A stretch of 51,736 bases of DNA from SUG1106 sp051883095 (GTDB lineage: Bacteria > Bacillota > Clostridia > Peptostreptococcales > Anaerovoracaceae), in NCBI GenBank assembly GCA_051883095.1, contig JBJETB010000052.1, positions 1-51,736 on the forward strand, read 5' to 3'. The notes beneath the pieces are model-generated. The model searched no databases, had not been told where the DNA came from, and saw only the letters and a program-made list of their open reading frames with translations. Below, piece after piece: positions 7,363 to 16,057 of the stretch. Position 1 is the stretch's first letter. Every line of letters begins with the position of its first letter. A program made the position numbers and the translations under genes.

Positions 7363-7659
7363 ATGAATAGGGATAAACCGAGTAAAAAAAGTTGTTTCAT
7401 GCGCGAATACTATCACTCACACTATGAGGATCCAGTTGGAGTAATGATAAGAAACAGCAAAAGAGGCAAGGAACTAGTAGAACAGAGATTAAACTACGTG
7501 CAAACATTCCAAGAGGAACTGGCAAAGAAAGCACCGGAGCTTATGGAGATATATTCAAAGCTAGTTGATATCACATTCAGGTGGCAAAGCGCATTGGCTG
7601 AAGAAGCATATATCTTAGGTGTGCAGGATAGGGACAGAGCATTATCACCACAGAAGTAG
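7363..7659 (+). CDS. Hypothetical small helical protein (DUF6809-like)
   Basis: A 98-residue, charged, mostly helical protein starting MNRDKPSKKSCFMREYYHSH after AAGGAGAG. The C-terminal part (ELMEIYSKLVDITFRWQSA, then EEAYILGVQ) resembles small Clostridia proteins of the DUF6809 type, which end in an E-x-x-[FY]-I-x-G helix. No function is known. The longer frame from 7318 lacks a ribosome site. It stands alone between an FnIII relic and the rtcB promoter. Confidence 0.6.
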   Translation: MNRDKPSKKSCFMREYYHSHYEDPVGVMIRNSKRGKELVEQRLNYVQTFQEELAKKAPELMEIYSKLVDITFRWQSALAEEAYILGVQDRDRALSPQK

Positions 7660-7683
7660 GAATAAGCTGTCATGTAGAAATAC

Positions 7684-7712
7684 TTGACAGCCAGCCAATA
7701 TTATCCTATACT
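7684..7712 (+). promoter_or_regulatory. Promoter upstream of the leader ORF and rtcB
   Basis: A perfect TTGACA, a 17-base spacer and TATACT. The first gene with a strong ribosome site downstream is the 26-codon ORF at 7762, then rtcB. Confidence 0.8.
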
Positions 7713-7761
7713 ATAGCGGTAAATATAAGCTAAAGTCCGTGGAAAAGAAAGGAGGACAACG

Positions 7762-7842
7762 ATGATATTACTGAATATGACAACAATGAATAGAAGCTTA
7801 AGAATGAGATATAAGATTGTCCTTACCGGGTGTAAATTATAG
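7762..7842 (+). CDS. Possible 26-residue leader peptide
   Basis: A short ORF (MILLNMTTMNRSLRMRYKIV and six more residues) preceded by AAAGGAGGACAACG, the best ribosome site in this stretch. It lies between a strong promoter and rtcB. It could be a leader peptide coupling translation to rtcB expression, or an accidental ORF. No recognised amino-acid run suggests classic attenuation. Confidence 0.35.
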   Translation: MILLNMTTMNRSLRMRYKIVLTGCKL

Positions 7843-7926
7843 TAACGGCGGGCATGGTTTCATATGCCAAAAAACAATCAAGGTAACGACAGTCTGTATC
7901 TCTTAATATGGAGGTACAGTTTTTTT

Positions 7927-9039
7927 ATGCAAAAAATTAAAGGAAAATATGTAGCAGCAGATGTGTTTTCAGATACGGCAGAAGAATACGCAATAGCGCA
8001 GATTAAGGCAATATCTGATAACGAGGCAGCAAAAGACAGTAAAATCTGTATCATGCCTGACGTGCATCCCGGCAAGGTCGGACCGATAGGTTTAACTATG
8101 ACATTGGAAAATAGGGTTTTGCCGTGCTTACTGGGAGCTGACATAGGCTGCGGAATAAGTTATATCAAAATAAAAGAAACCAAAGTAGAGTATCAGAAAC
8201 TTGATACCGTTATAAGAGATAATATCCCTGTAGGTAGTAAAAGCAGAAGAGAGCCTCACAGATTCAGCAGGGATTTTGACTTTGATGATCTTATCTGCAG
8301 AAAGCACGTTGACAAGAACAGATCTACTTTAGGTCTTGGTACACTTGGCAGCGGCAACCACTTTATTGAACTTGATAAAGATTATGAAGGAAATATCTAT
8401 GCCTTTGTGCACAGCGGAAGCAGATACCTTGGAGCAGCAGTATCGGAGTACTATCTAAAAGAAGGTCAGAAGCAGTTAAGGGGAAAAGGTATATCGGTTC
8501 CTTACGAACTAACTTATCTTGAAGGGAAGCTGATGGATGATTATCTTCACGATGTCAGAGAAGTGATGGGCTTTGCAATGCTTAATCGTGAGATTATTCT
8601 TTATGAACTGGAAAAGAGAATGAAATGGAAAGTAGAAAGCTTCGGTGAGAGTATCCATAACTATGTGGATGAAAACAGGATACTCAGAAAAGGTGCTGCA
8701 TCGGCATATGAGGATGATGAGGTCTTTATTCCAATCAACATGCGTGACGGCATTATCATCGGAAGAGGCAAAGGAAATCCTGACTGGAACTTTTCAGCTC
8801 CACACGGGGCAGGAAGAATATTAAACAGAGATGAAGTGCGAAAGAAGCACACGGTTTCAGAATTTAAGGAGACCATGAAAGGAATATATTCTCCAACTGT
8901 AGGCAAAGAAACATTAGATGAGGCACCGTTTGCATATAGAGGCATTGACGAAATCGTAAGTTCTATCAGTCCATCAGTAAAGGTAGAGAAGATACTTAAG
9001 CCCTTGTATAACTACAAGGCGGCAGAAGAAAGAAGGTAG
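7927..9039 (+). CDS. rtcB: RtcB-family RNA ligase
   Basis: 370 residues, near the size of compact bacterial RtcB proteins. RtcB joins RNA 2',3'-cyclic phosphate (or 3'-phosphate) ends to 5'-OH ends using GTP and Mn2+. Family motifs are clear: MPDVHPGKVGPIG, LLGADIGCGIS (metal-binding Asp and Cys), GSGNHFIEL, VHSGSR, and SAPHGAGR, which carries the guanylated histidine. The ATG at 7927 follows GGAGG with a 12-base gap; longer frames upstream have no ribosome site. It is co-directional with a Cys-rich protein and a broken AAA ATPase. RtcB in mobile elements may repair RNAs cut by host or phage nucleases; that role is inference. Confidence 0.93.
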   Translation: MQKIKGKYVAADVFSDTAEEYAIAQIKAISDNEAAKDSKICIMPDVHPGKVGPIGLTMTLENRVLPCLLGADIGCGISYIKIKETKVEYQKLDTVIRDNIPVGSKSRREPHRFSRDFDFDDLICRKHVDKNRSTLGLGTLGSGNHFIELDKDYEGNIYAFVHSGSRYLGAAVSEYYLKEGQKQLRGKGISVPYELTYLEGKLMDDYLHDVREVMGFAMLNREIILYELEKRMKWKVESFGESIHNYVDENRILRKGAASAYEDDEVFIPINMRDGIIIGRGKGNPDWNFSAPHGAGRILNRDEVRKKHTVSEFKETMKGIYSPTVGKETLDEAPFAYRGIDEIVSSISPSVKVEKILKPLYNYKAAEERR

Positions 9040-9043
9040 AAAA

Positions 9044-9232
9044 ATGGCAACATATAGAGAAACACCATGCAGGTTTTATATCGCACTCGGACAGTGCAGC
9101 AAAGGAAGAGAAGCGAAGCATAAAGGATACTGCCAGCACTGCGGAAAGTACCAGCCACGAGCAAAGGTACGCAGAATCAATAGAAAAAAGCAGTATCTGA
9201 ATAAGCTTAGAAAGGACGATTATCATATATGA
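9044..9232 (+). CDS. Small cysteine-rich, probably zinc-binding protein
   Basis: 62 basic residues with C9, C18, then YCQHCGKYQPRA and a lysine-arginine-rich tail. The cysteine spacing suggests a small zinc ribbon or knuckle. It starts 5 bases after rtcB and overlaps the following ATPase remnant by 4 bases (ATGA), so all three were one translational unit. I know of no assigned function; the basic tail would fit nucleic-acid binding. Confidence 0.65.
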   Translation: MATYRETPCRFYIALGQCSKGREAKHKGYCQHCGKYQPRAKVRRINRKKQYLNKLRKDDYHI

Positions 9233-9609
9233 ATTTACCATACAGCGTAACACAGAATGAACTATTTGAAATCTTATTAAACATTGCACCGATGTGCCCC
9301 GTTTTTATATGGGGTGCACCGGGCATAGGAAAATCTGCACTTGTAGAAAAATTGTTGCAGAGTGTAAGTGTTACACTTGGACTGATACGGGAAACGTACC
9401 ATCCGCAAAACTTATGGGTATGAATGAGACGGTTTTTTATATGAGTTATCTTCCTTCCGATACGAAGAAGGTTCTAGTCTTAAAAAGGGCTGTGCACGCA
9501 AGAAAAAATGAAACTCTTGCAATATTATTACAGAATTAATAATCATCTTTTGGAGCAAATTACTTTAATTGAAATTGATGAATTAGGTTTTGCAAGGAAA
9601 GTAAAATAA
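9229..9609 (+). pseudogene. Broken MoxR-like AAA ATPase gene
   Basis: The first frame gives NELFEILLNIAPMCPVFIWG then APGIGKSALVEKLL, a Walker A region typical of MoxR-type AAA ATPases, but stops after 64 residues. The next frame continues (NVPSAKLMGMNETVFYMSYL and onwards) to 9539, and a last piece ends EIDELGFARKVK at 9609. Most of the roughly 300-residue ATPase, including Walker B and the arginine finger, is missing, so this is a deleted and frameshifted remnant. Confidence 0.65.
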
Positions 9610-9618
9610 GGGAGAGTT

Positions 9619-9647
9619 GAGACTGGAATTGACCAGTCTCATTTTTT
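9619..9647 (+). terminator. Terminator after the rtcB cluster
   Basis: GAGACTGG and CCAGTCTC form an 8-bp stem with a 6-base loop, followed by ATTTTTTATTT. It also lies at the 3' end of the convergent regulator gene. Confidence 0.85.
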
Positions 9648-9852
9648 ATTTGTCCTCGTCATAAATGAGAAGTTCATTAGGCGTGCAGCCAAATATACCA
9701 CACATTGCATCAAGAGTTTCATATCTTATTGATTTTGTTTCGTTATTAATCATTTTATTGAAATTCTGATAACTCATACCTAGTTGCTTATACAGCCAAT
9801 ATTTTGTCTTGCCACGCTCTTGAAGGAGTGCAAGTGCATTTAACCTTATCAT
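9646..9852 (-). CDS. Cro/CI-type HTH regulator
   Basis: 68 residues, almost all a single HTH domain: NALALLQERGKTKYWLYKQL, recognition helix MSYQNFNKMIN, then YETLDAMCGIFGCTPNELL. This is the YozG-like subgroup of XRE regulators common in Clostridia mobile elements. GGAGG lies 9 bases upstream of the ATG at 9852. It faces the promoter at 9906-9934 across a short gap, so it may control the divergent envelope cassette; that is inference. Confidence 0.85.
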   Translation of the reverse strand: MIRLNALALLQERGKTKYWLYKQLGMSYQNFNKMINNETKSIRYETLDAMCGIFGCTPNELLIYDEDK

Positions 9853-9905
9853 ATCTCATGCCTCCATATGCTATTTAATGATAAGATATTATATGGAAAA
9901 CTGGG

Positions 9906-9934
9906 TTGAAATATAGATTAATACATTATATAAT
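9906..9934 (+). promoter_or_regulatory. Promoter of the envelope cassette
   Basis: TTGAAA, a 17-base spacer and a perfect TATAAT, about 40 bases before the small membrane protein gene at 9973. Confidence 0.8.
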
Positions 9935-9972
9935 GAAAACATAAGATATATACTGATTGGAAGGAAAAGTAA

Positions 9973-10152
9973 ATGGAGATTGTGTTATTGATTTACATGG
10001 TAGCTGGATATTGGGCCGTCCCGCGTACGATATATAAAAATAAAATGGTAATTACATCATACTTTAATTGGGTAATGAGTCGGTTGATATGGGGAACAGT
10101 TCTTGGTTTTGTTTTGATTCCATGGGCTGTAATAAATGAATTCAGGAGATGA
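9973..10152 (+). CDS. Small membrane protein of 59 residues
   Basis: The protein has two hydrophobic segments: MEIVLLIYMVAGYWAVP at the start and LIWGTVLGFVLIPWAVI near the end, joined by a polar loop with RTIYKNK. It follows AAGGAAAAG and ends 8 bases before the J-domain gene, whose ribosome site (AGGAGATGA) overlaps its stop. I do not recognise a family. Position suggests it is the first gene of a four-gene membrane and envelope operon. Confidence 0.65.
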   Translation: MEIVLLIYMVAGYWAVPRTIYKNKMVITSYFNWVMSRLIWGTVLGFVLIPWAVINEFRR

Positions 10153-10160
10153 ACTAAGAA

Positions 10161-10895
10161 ATGGATAATTACTACGAGGTGCTTCAAGTAAAGAACTTTG
10201 CAGAAATAGAAGTAATAAAAGCGTCTTATAAAGCGTTGTCAAAAAAATATCATCCAGATGTAAATAAAGATGTACCGGCGGATGTTATGGTTAAAATAAA
10301 TGAAGCTTATGAAGCGCTGAGTGATGTTGAGAAGAAGAAAGACTATGATGAATGCCTTAAGATGTATTTGAATGATGAGCAGAACGTAAATACAAACAAA
10401 ACTGTTACATCAAAAGAAAACAACGAAAGCAGCAATGAATTTCAAGGTGATGGATATAGAATATCAAATAAAATTGCACGTGCAGCATCACTAACTTTAA
10501 GAATACCAATGAGTATAGCAGCGGCAGTAATTTTTGGAGCCATAGGTAGCTTTATAATTGTATCAATTCTAGACGATGATAGTAGCTGGCTGTTCGTTTT
10601 ATACACTGTTTATGGAAGTTTAATGGGAACAATTCTTGGTAAGATATCTGATTGTGATAGTCCGGCATTTGCAATTATGGGTGCACTTATAACAATCATA
10701 GGAATGGTATTTCCATATTACTGGTACTATTTTGATACCATAGGGGTTCTTTATGAGGATGTGGCAATAGGTCGTATAATACTGGATTGTACTGGCGATG
10801 TTATTCACCTATTCTTGAAAGAAGGGTTTATAAGAGCTATGTTTTCAGTACTTGCACCAATAGCCACATTTTCGGCAATAATAGATAGATTATGA
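10161..10895 (+). CDS. Membrane-anchored J-domain (DnaJ-like) protein
   Basis: 244 residues. Residues 1-65 form a J-domain with the HPD tripeptide at 31-33 (KKYHPDVNK), the part that stimulates Hsp70 ATPase. After a polar linker come three or four hydrophobic segments (SIAAAVIFGAIGSFIIVSIL, LFVLYTVYGSLMG, IMGALITIIGMVF, FSVLAPIATFSAI). It lacks the Gly/Phe and zinc-finger parts of true DnaJ, so it is a J-protein that probably recruits DnaK to the membrane for one client. The clients may be the neighbouring membrane, secreted and lipoprotein products; that link is inference. Confidence 0.85.
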   Translation: MDNYYEVLQVKNFAEIEVIKASYKALSKKYHPDVNKDVPADVMVKINEAYEALSDVEKKKDYDECLKMYLNDEQNVNTNKTVTSKENNESSNEFQGDGYRISNKIARAASLTLRIPMSIAAAVIFGAIGSFIIVSILDDDSSWLFVLYTVYGSLMGTILGKISDCDSPAFAIMGALITIIGMVFPYYWYYFDTIGVLYEDVAIGRIILDCTGDVIHLFLKEGFIRAMFSVLAPIATFSAIIDRL

Positions 10896-10951
10896 TATTG
10901 TTGGACTATATTTATCAATAATTATATGAAAGATTTAAGGAGGAGAAAGTT

Positions 10952-12709
10952 ATGAGAAAAGTAAGAGTTTTTATCACTACGGCAATTATTATAGTATTAT
11001 CTTTAACAATATTCTGCGGACTTGCTTATGCAGAAGATGCTGTTAATGAAATACAGGTTAATAAGGAATACCGAATTAGTGAGTTGGAATCTACATATAT
11101 GGAGGACTACAATACTTCTTTTACGATCTCAAGCAACGGACGTATTAGAGTGTGGATTAAGGACTGCAATTATGATATTTACGATGAAGAGTTATTCTTC
11201 CGAAATCTTTCTTCATTAAGAGAAGATAGAGATTTTAGAAAATGGAAAAAGAGTGCAGACCAGATGAACTCGGGGTGGATAACAGTTACTCCAGGTGAAT
11301 GGGAAGTATTTTTAGCTGTAGATGGATTATATAGCGGAGGTGCTTCAAATGAAGTTCTTTTTATTGAGTTCCAAAGAGAAGGACAATATATAGGTGAGAC
11401 TGAATCAAATGGTACTTTTTCTTCTGCGAATGCTATTGCGTCCGGGCAGATTTATGAAGGCAACTTTTCTGGAAAAAGCGACGATGTTACATCAGAAGAT
11501 AATGACTACTATAAACTATCACTTGATGAGCCGGGGATAATCTCAATTAACCTGATCAATACATGCAATCGCAATAATAATGTGCCGTTTGAATTATACC
11601 GTGCGGATGAAAATAATAATAAAAAATTGATAATCTCAGAAACGGCTAAGACCAGAGAGTTTGGCGATAAGATAAAGAACTCATATAATGTTAGAGTGCC
11701 AGAAGGAGACTATTTTATTAAGGTAGAGTCCAACTGGAAAGAAAGTGCAGAGTATACTTTAAAGGCAGATTACCATACTGAATCTTCAGATTTATATGAG
11801 CAAGAATTCAATAATAGTAGCCGAACGGCAAATTTAATAAAAAGCAAAGTAAAGTACACAGGGAACTTAAACGATGATAAAGATGTAGACTGGTATAAAG
11901 TGGAGCTTGAGAATGAAGGGACAATTAATGCCGAACTCTGGATACCTGAGAATGTTGGAACAGAAAGTGTTCAGATAGAGCTTTACAATTCGAGTATGAA
12001 AAAGCTTTATTCAAAGACAACGACAAGTAATGTTTATTATGCATCAAAAAAGAAGACAGTTTCTGCAGGAACATATTTCGTTTGCATCAAGAGTGGAAGC
12101 AAAGGATTAGATAGCACTTATGACTATAAGCTTAGAGTCAATGCGATACCTATTATTAAACCTGTGACAGAATTAAAGGCTAAACTGACAGGCTATGATG
12201 ATTTCAAGATCACATGGAAAGCATCAAAGGGTGCTGAGGGATATGTTGTTTATGCTAAAAAAGGGACAAAAGGAAGTTACATTAAGAAAGGATTTACTGA
12301 AGAAACAGAATTCTTAATCGGCAATCTTTCAGACGGTGTAAAATACACATTTGCAGTGGTTCCATGCTTAGGAAATGCTGAAGAATACTATGAATGTGAG
12401 TATGCTATAAACGAGACTTATGGATATACATTGAAGAAAGTAGTTCAAAACAACGTGAAAAAGTATAGCTCTTCAAAAGTTAAGGTTAGCTGGAAAGATA
12501 TCAGCGGTGAAAGCGGATATCAAATTTGCAAAATGATAAAGGAAAATGGTGAGTATTTAGAGGTAAAGCAATATAAAACTACAAAGAATTATATTAATAT
12601 CACTGCCAAGAAGGGCGAAAAATATTATTACAAGGTAAGAGCATATAAAAAAATTGGTGATGAGATTATTTATGCTCCTTGGTCCTCGATAAAATCATAT
12701 AAGTTATAG
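10952..12709 (+). CDS. Secreted protein with PPC-like and FnIII-like domains
   Basis: 585 residues with a signal peptide (VFITTAIIIVLSLTIFCGLAYA, cleaved near residue 27). About 125-275 and 280-395 look like bacterial pre-peptidase C-terminal (PPC) beta domains (DDKDVDWYKVELENEGTI, then GTYFVCIKSGS). About 400-495 and 495-585 look like FnIII domains (FKITWKASKGAEGYVVYAKK; VKVSWKDISGESGYQIC). No protease or LPXTG motif is visible, so it is a binding or adhesive extracellular protein rather than an enzyme. The ribosome site is AAGGAGGAG. It is followed by a lipoprotein gene after a 28-base gap. Confidence 0.8.
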   Translation: MRKVRVFITTAIIIVLSLTIFCGLAYAEDAVNEIQVNKEYRISELESTYMEDYNTSFTISSNGRIRVWIKDCNYDIYDEELFFRNLSSLREDRDFRKWKKSADQMNSGWITVTPGEWEVFLAVDGLYSGGASNEVLFIEFQREGQYIGETESNGTFSSANAIASGQIYEGNFSGKSDDVTSEDNDYYKLSLDEPGIISINLINTCNRNNNVPFELYRADENNNKKLIISETAKTREFGDKIKNSYNVRVPEGDYFIKVESNWKESAEYTLKADYHTESSDLYEQEFNNSSRTANLIKSKVKYTGNLNDDKDVDWYKVELENEGTINAELWIPENVGTESVQIELYNSSMKKLYSKTTTSNVYYASKKKTVSAGTYFVCIKSGSKGLDSTYDYKLRVNAIPIIKPVTELKAKLTGYDDFKITWKASKGAEGYVVYAKKGTKGSYIKKGFTEETEFLIGNLSDGVKYTFAVVPCLGNAEEYYECEYAINETYGYTLKKVVQNNVKKYSSSKVKVSWKDISGESGYQICKMIKENGEYLEVKQYKTTKNYINITAKKGEKYYYKVRAYKKIGDEIIYAPWSSIKSYKL

Positions 12710-12737
12710 CTTGAATTACAGAAAAAGGAGTAGAAAT

Positions 12738-13682
12738 ATGCATACCAAAACAATAAAAAATGTTTTGACTTTAGCTTTAATTATATTAATGGCTGCAACT
12801 GTTTTTGCTGGATGTGGAAATAATGATTTAGAGAAAGAATCTTACGTAGTGACAATTCACATAAAGTACGAAGAATCATCTGGATTAAATTATAGAGATG
12901 ATGCAAAGCTTTTTATAGACGACAAAGAAATTGCAGATGTTGAGTATGCAAGTGAAACTGACTATACAGTTAATCTTACCAATGGAGAACATGAGATTTA
13001 TCTAAAAAGGGACACACTGTTAAGAAAGAACAGCACAAATAAAATTACTGTGGATGTAGATGAGAACAATAAGTTCATATCCATAATAGCAAAGGAGAAT
13101 GCAATTTCAGGGTTAAAGATTGAACTTTCAGATGCAACTCAATCAGTAGATAATTACCAGCAGAATATTGAAGAAAAAAATGATGGACTTGAAGGGACAA
13201 TCGAAATTACAGATGATAGTTTAAAACTAACCCAAAAAGGTATTGAAGACAATTTATCTTATATGATAATTGAGCGTATGGCCTCAGAATCCCTTTTAAT
13301 AGGTTCCAAGATAGAATCTATTGAGCTAGATACAGTAAGGGAGTTATATGATTGTGTGGTAACATTTAAATTCAATCAATGTACTATTGACGCAAATATT
13401 CTTTTAAATTATCAGGGTGGATTAGTGGGAGCCGATATTGTGGAAAAATTTGATGGAAATTTCAACCAAGATTTATATGATGAATTTTGCAAGGCAGTTG
13501 GATACATTGCAGTATATTTCCATGATGAAATGTGGAAAGAAATCTACCCGCTTTTAATGATTGAAAAAGAATCTTATATCGATTATAAAACGGCAGATTC
13601 CACTTTATTTGGAGCAGAATATTCGTTTGATTATGACTTGAAGAATGAAAAGAAGTTACGTTTTGTTATTACAATGAACTAG
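12738..13682 (+). CDS. Lipoprotein of unknown function
   Basis: 314 residues with a type II signal peptide: a basic start, a hydrophobic stretch and the lipobox VFAGC (Cys at about residue 26). The next ~90 residues look like a small beta domain (LFIDDKEIADVEYA, TVNLTNGEHEIYLKRD). The rest is a mixed helical region with SLKLTQKGIEDNLSYMI. AAAAAGGAG precedes the ATG at 12738; a longer frame from a TTG at 12711 is less likely. As the last gene of the cassette it probably sits on the outer face of the membrane with the secreted FnIII protein. Confidence 0.75.
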   Translation: MHTKTIKNVLTLALIILMAATVFAGCGNNDLEKESYVVTIHIKYEESSGLNYRDDAKLFIDDKEIADVEYASETDYTVNLTNGEHEIYLKRDTLLRKNSTNKITVDVDENNKFISIIAKENAISGLKIELSDATQSVDNYQQNIEEKNDGLEGTIEITDDSLKLTQKGIEDNLSYMIIERMASESLLIGSKIESIELDTVRELYDCVVTFKFNQCTIDANILLNYQGGLVGADIVEKFDGNFNQDLYDEFCKAVGYIAVYFHDEMWKEIYPLLMIEKESYIDYKTADSTLFGAEYSFDYDLKNEKKLRFVITMN

Positions 13683-13764
13683 AGTAAATTGGATGTATAG
13701 CATGATCCGTTATGCGGACTGGATAAACAGTGAAGCTATATAATTATTTTTGTTAACGATTTAA

Positions 13765-13794
13765 GGCAGTAGCAATTTCGCTACTGTCTTTTGT
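13765..13794 (+). terminator. Terminator after the lipoprotein gene
   Basis: GGCAGTAGC and GCTACTGTC form a 9-bp stem (one G-U) with a 6-base loop, followed by TTTTGTT. Confidence 0.8.
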
Positions 13795-13867
13795 TATACA
13801 AAAAAGTTACCAAAAGGAGGTGGATGCAGCAGGTAACACATAAAAAGCAGAAGAAAGGAAGCAATAT

Positions 13868-13960
13868 ATGGATAAGTTATTGGTTGCGGTTATAAGCTCT
13901 CTGCTTATAGCCATAGGAGAAGTCCTAGCTAGTGAGGAAGAAAGAAAGAATAAAAAGTAA
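13868..13960 (+). CDS. 30-residue small membrane-type protein
   Basis: A hydrophobic start (MDKLLVAVISSLLIAIGEVL) followed by a charged tail (ASEEERKNKK). GAAAGGAAG lies at a good distance before the ATG, and the DUF932 gene begins 12 bases after the stop with its own AAGGAG. The amphipathic layout resembles small membrane peptides, including some type I toxins, but no antitoxin RNA is identified. Confidence 0.5.
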   Translation: MDKLLVAVISSLLIAIGEVLASEEERKNKK

Positions 13961-13972
13961 AGGAGAAAAAAT

Positions 13973-14905
13973 ATGGCAGCTAATATTGAAACTATGTTCT
14001 ACACAAGAGAGAAACCGTGGCACTCACTGGGCGTGAAGATAAGTGAGGCCCCAGAATCTGCAGAAGCATTAAGACTGGCAAGCCTTGATTGGGAGGTAGA
14101 ACAGGAACCAATCTTTACAGAGGAAAACGTGCTCATACCAGGATACAAAGCAAATATAAGAAATACAGACAGAAGAGTTCTCGGTGTTGTGACTGACAGA
14201 TATAAGGTCATTCAGAATACCGAGGCTTTTTCATTTACGGACGCACTTCTTGGAGAAGGTGTGCGTTATGAAACAGCTGGCAGTCTGCAGGGCGGTAAAA
14301 AAGTATGGTTGCTGGCGAGGTTATCTAAAGAATATATCATTTCTGGAGATAGAATCAGCCCATACCTTGTCTTCTCAAATACGCATGACGGTTCAGGCTC
14401 TGTGAAGGTGGCAATTACACCTATCAGAGTGGTATGTAATAATACACTGAACCTTGCATTATCAACTGCAAAACGTTCATTTTCTATGATCCATACAGGA
14501 GATATCAAGGAGAAAATGAATGAGGCAAAAAACACACTTTTTATGGCAGAGGACTACATGGAAAAGCTGGGTAAGGAAGTTGATTATTTGAGATTAAAGA
14601 AGCTGACAGATATTCAGGTGGATTCGTTAATCAGAAAACTTCTTCCATCAGACGAAAGCGATTCAGTGCAGCAGTTTAGAAACATTAAGAGACTGAGGGA
14701 AGATATGCATAGAAGATACTTTGATGCGCCGGATTTAAAAGATGTAGGAAAGAACGCATACCGCTTCATCAATGCAGTATCTGACTTTGCTACTCATGCA
14801 GAACCGCTTAGAAAGACAACAAACTATAAGGAGAATCTTTTTGGAAGAACCATAGAGGGAAATCCTATGATAGATAAAGCCTATCAGATGGTTTTAGCAG
14901 CGTAG
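13973..14905 (+). CDS. DUF932 phage/plasmid-like protein
   Basis: 310 residues matching the DUF932 (TIGR03299) family: FYTREKPWHSLG near the N-terminus, GVVTDRYKVIQNTEAF in the middle, then AGSLQGGKKVWLLARL, and VVCNNTLNLAL. The biochemical role is unknown; genes of this family travel with recombination genes in plasmids, phages and conjugative elements, as here, directly before a YqaJ exonuclease. It ends with the conserved FGRTIEGNPMIDKAYQMVL. Confidence 0.9.
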   Translation: MAANIETMFYTREKPWHSLGVKISEAPESAEALRLASLDWEVEQEPIFTEENVLIPGYKANIRNTDRRVLGVVTDRYKVIQNTEAFSFTDALLGEGVRYETAGSLQGGKKVWLLARLSKEYIISGDRISPYLVFSNTHDGSGSVKVAITPIRVVCNNTLNLALSTAKRSFSMIHTGDIKEKMNEAKNTLFMAEDYMEKLGKEVDYLRLKKLTDIQVDSLIRKLLPSDESDSVQQFRNIKRLREDMHRRYFDAPDLKDVGKNAYRFINAVSDFATHAEPLRKTTNYKENLFGRTIEGNPMIDKAYQMVLAA

Positions 14906-14931
14906 CTTTGTTCAAAGGGGAGGATGTTTTA

Positions 14932-15864
14932 ATGAGAAGATTAGTAAACACTAAGGGAATGGATAATAAGACATGGCTCGCATATCGCCGAATGGGGGTA
15001 TGCGGGTCTGATACAGGGATTATATTAGGATATAGTCCGTATCGCTCTGTGATAGAACTATGGAAAGACAAGACAGGACAGATACCTATTGAAGAAAGTG
15101 AAAACAACTTTACTCACTTCGGGCATTTGCTTGAGCCGGTTATCCGCAAGGAGTTTGAAAGGGTAACAGGTCTTAAGGTGTCAGTTAGAAACTGCATTTT
15201 TCAGAGCGAAACTCATCCATTTATGCTGGCTGATATTGATGGTATTGTGACAGAACCTGATGGCAGCAAAGCTATTTTCGAAGCCAAGACTGCTATTGAG
15301 TACAAAAATGATATATGGGATGAAGGCAAAATACCGGAAGGATATTTTTCTCAGTTGCAGCACTATATGGCGGTTACAGGTCTAAAAAAGGCATACATCG
15401 CTTGTCTCGTAGGAGGGAACAAGTTCTACTATTATGCAGTAGATAGAGACGATGAGTATATAAGGTGGCTGATTGAAAAGGAAAGAGTCTTCTGGCATCA
15501 CGTACTTGATTGCACGCCTCCTGATGTTGATGCTTCAAAAGCAACAACCACATATCTTAATCAGGAATATTCTGAGTGTATAAAGGATGAGATTGTACTT
15601 CCTGATGAAGCAGGAAGTATTGCAGAACAGTACCTTGTTCTTGATGAGACTATAAAGGGTCTTAAGAATGAGAAGGAACTCCTTGCCAATCAGCTTAAGA
15701 TAATGATGAAGGAACACGAAATCGGAATAGCAGGAAATCATAAGATAGCGTGGAAATTTGCCAAGAGGACATCACTTGACTCATCAAAGCTTAAAGAAGT
15801 GCTCGGGGAAAGATACAACGAATATACAAAGGAAACAAGCTACAGGACTCTTTCTGTAGCTTAA
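14932..15864 (+). CDS. YqaJ-family viral recombinase exonuclease
   Basis: 310 residues of the lambda-exonuclease-like YqaJ family, which degrades one strand of double-stranded DNA so that an annealing protein can pair the other. Seen motifs: GVCGSDTGIILGYSPYRS with a substrate-binding arginine and serines, ADIDGIV (metal-binding Asp) and FEAKTA (the ExK core). The C-terminus is a coiled region (LDETIKGLKNEKELLANQL). The start at 14932 follows GGGGAGG. With the Rad52-like gene two positions downstream it forms an exonuclease-annealase pair. Confidence 0.92.
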   Translation: MRRLVNTKGMDNKTWLAYRRMGVCGSDTGIILGYSPYRSVIELWKDKTGQIPIEESENNFTHFGHLLEPVIRKEFERVTGLKVSVRNCIFQSETHPFMLADIDGIVTEPDGSKAIFEAKTAIEYKNDIWDEGKIPEGYFSQLQHYMAVTGLKKAYIACLVGGNKFYYYAVDRDDEYIRWLIEKERVFWHHVLDCTPPDVDASKATTTYLNQEYSECIKDEIVLPDEAGSIAEQYLVLDETIKGLKNEKELLANQLKIMMKEHEIGIAGNHKIAWKFAKRTSLDSSKLKEVLGERYNEYTKETSYRTLSVA

Positions 15865-15889
15865 TTCTTTTGTTGATGGAGGAATTGTA

Positions 15890-16039
15890 ATGAAAATAAA
15901 AGATATCGCAGGAAATATTAAGGTTATGATATTTAGAGGAACTAATTGTGTTTGGGACAGCAGCTTTGATGATTTGGAAAGTCTATCTGATTTAGGAGAC
16001 GAAACGATTGAAGCTGTAGAAGTCTATCTTGCAGAATAG
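15890..16039 (+). CDS. 49-residue acidic protein of the recombination operon
   Basis: Begins MKIKDIAGNIKVMIFRGTNC and ends with an acidic segment (DDLESLSDLGDETIEAVEVY). A TGGAGGAATTG ribosome site precedes it, and it fits exactly between the exonuclease and annealase genes on the same strand. No family recognised. Confidence 0.6.
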   Translation: MKIKDIAGNIKVMIFRGTNCVWDSSFDDLESLSDLGDETIEAVEVYLAE

Positions 16040-16057
16040 GGAAAGGAAGAGACATAT

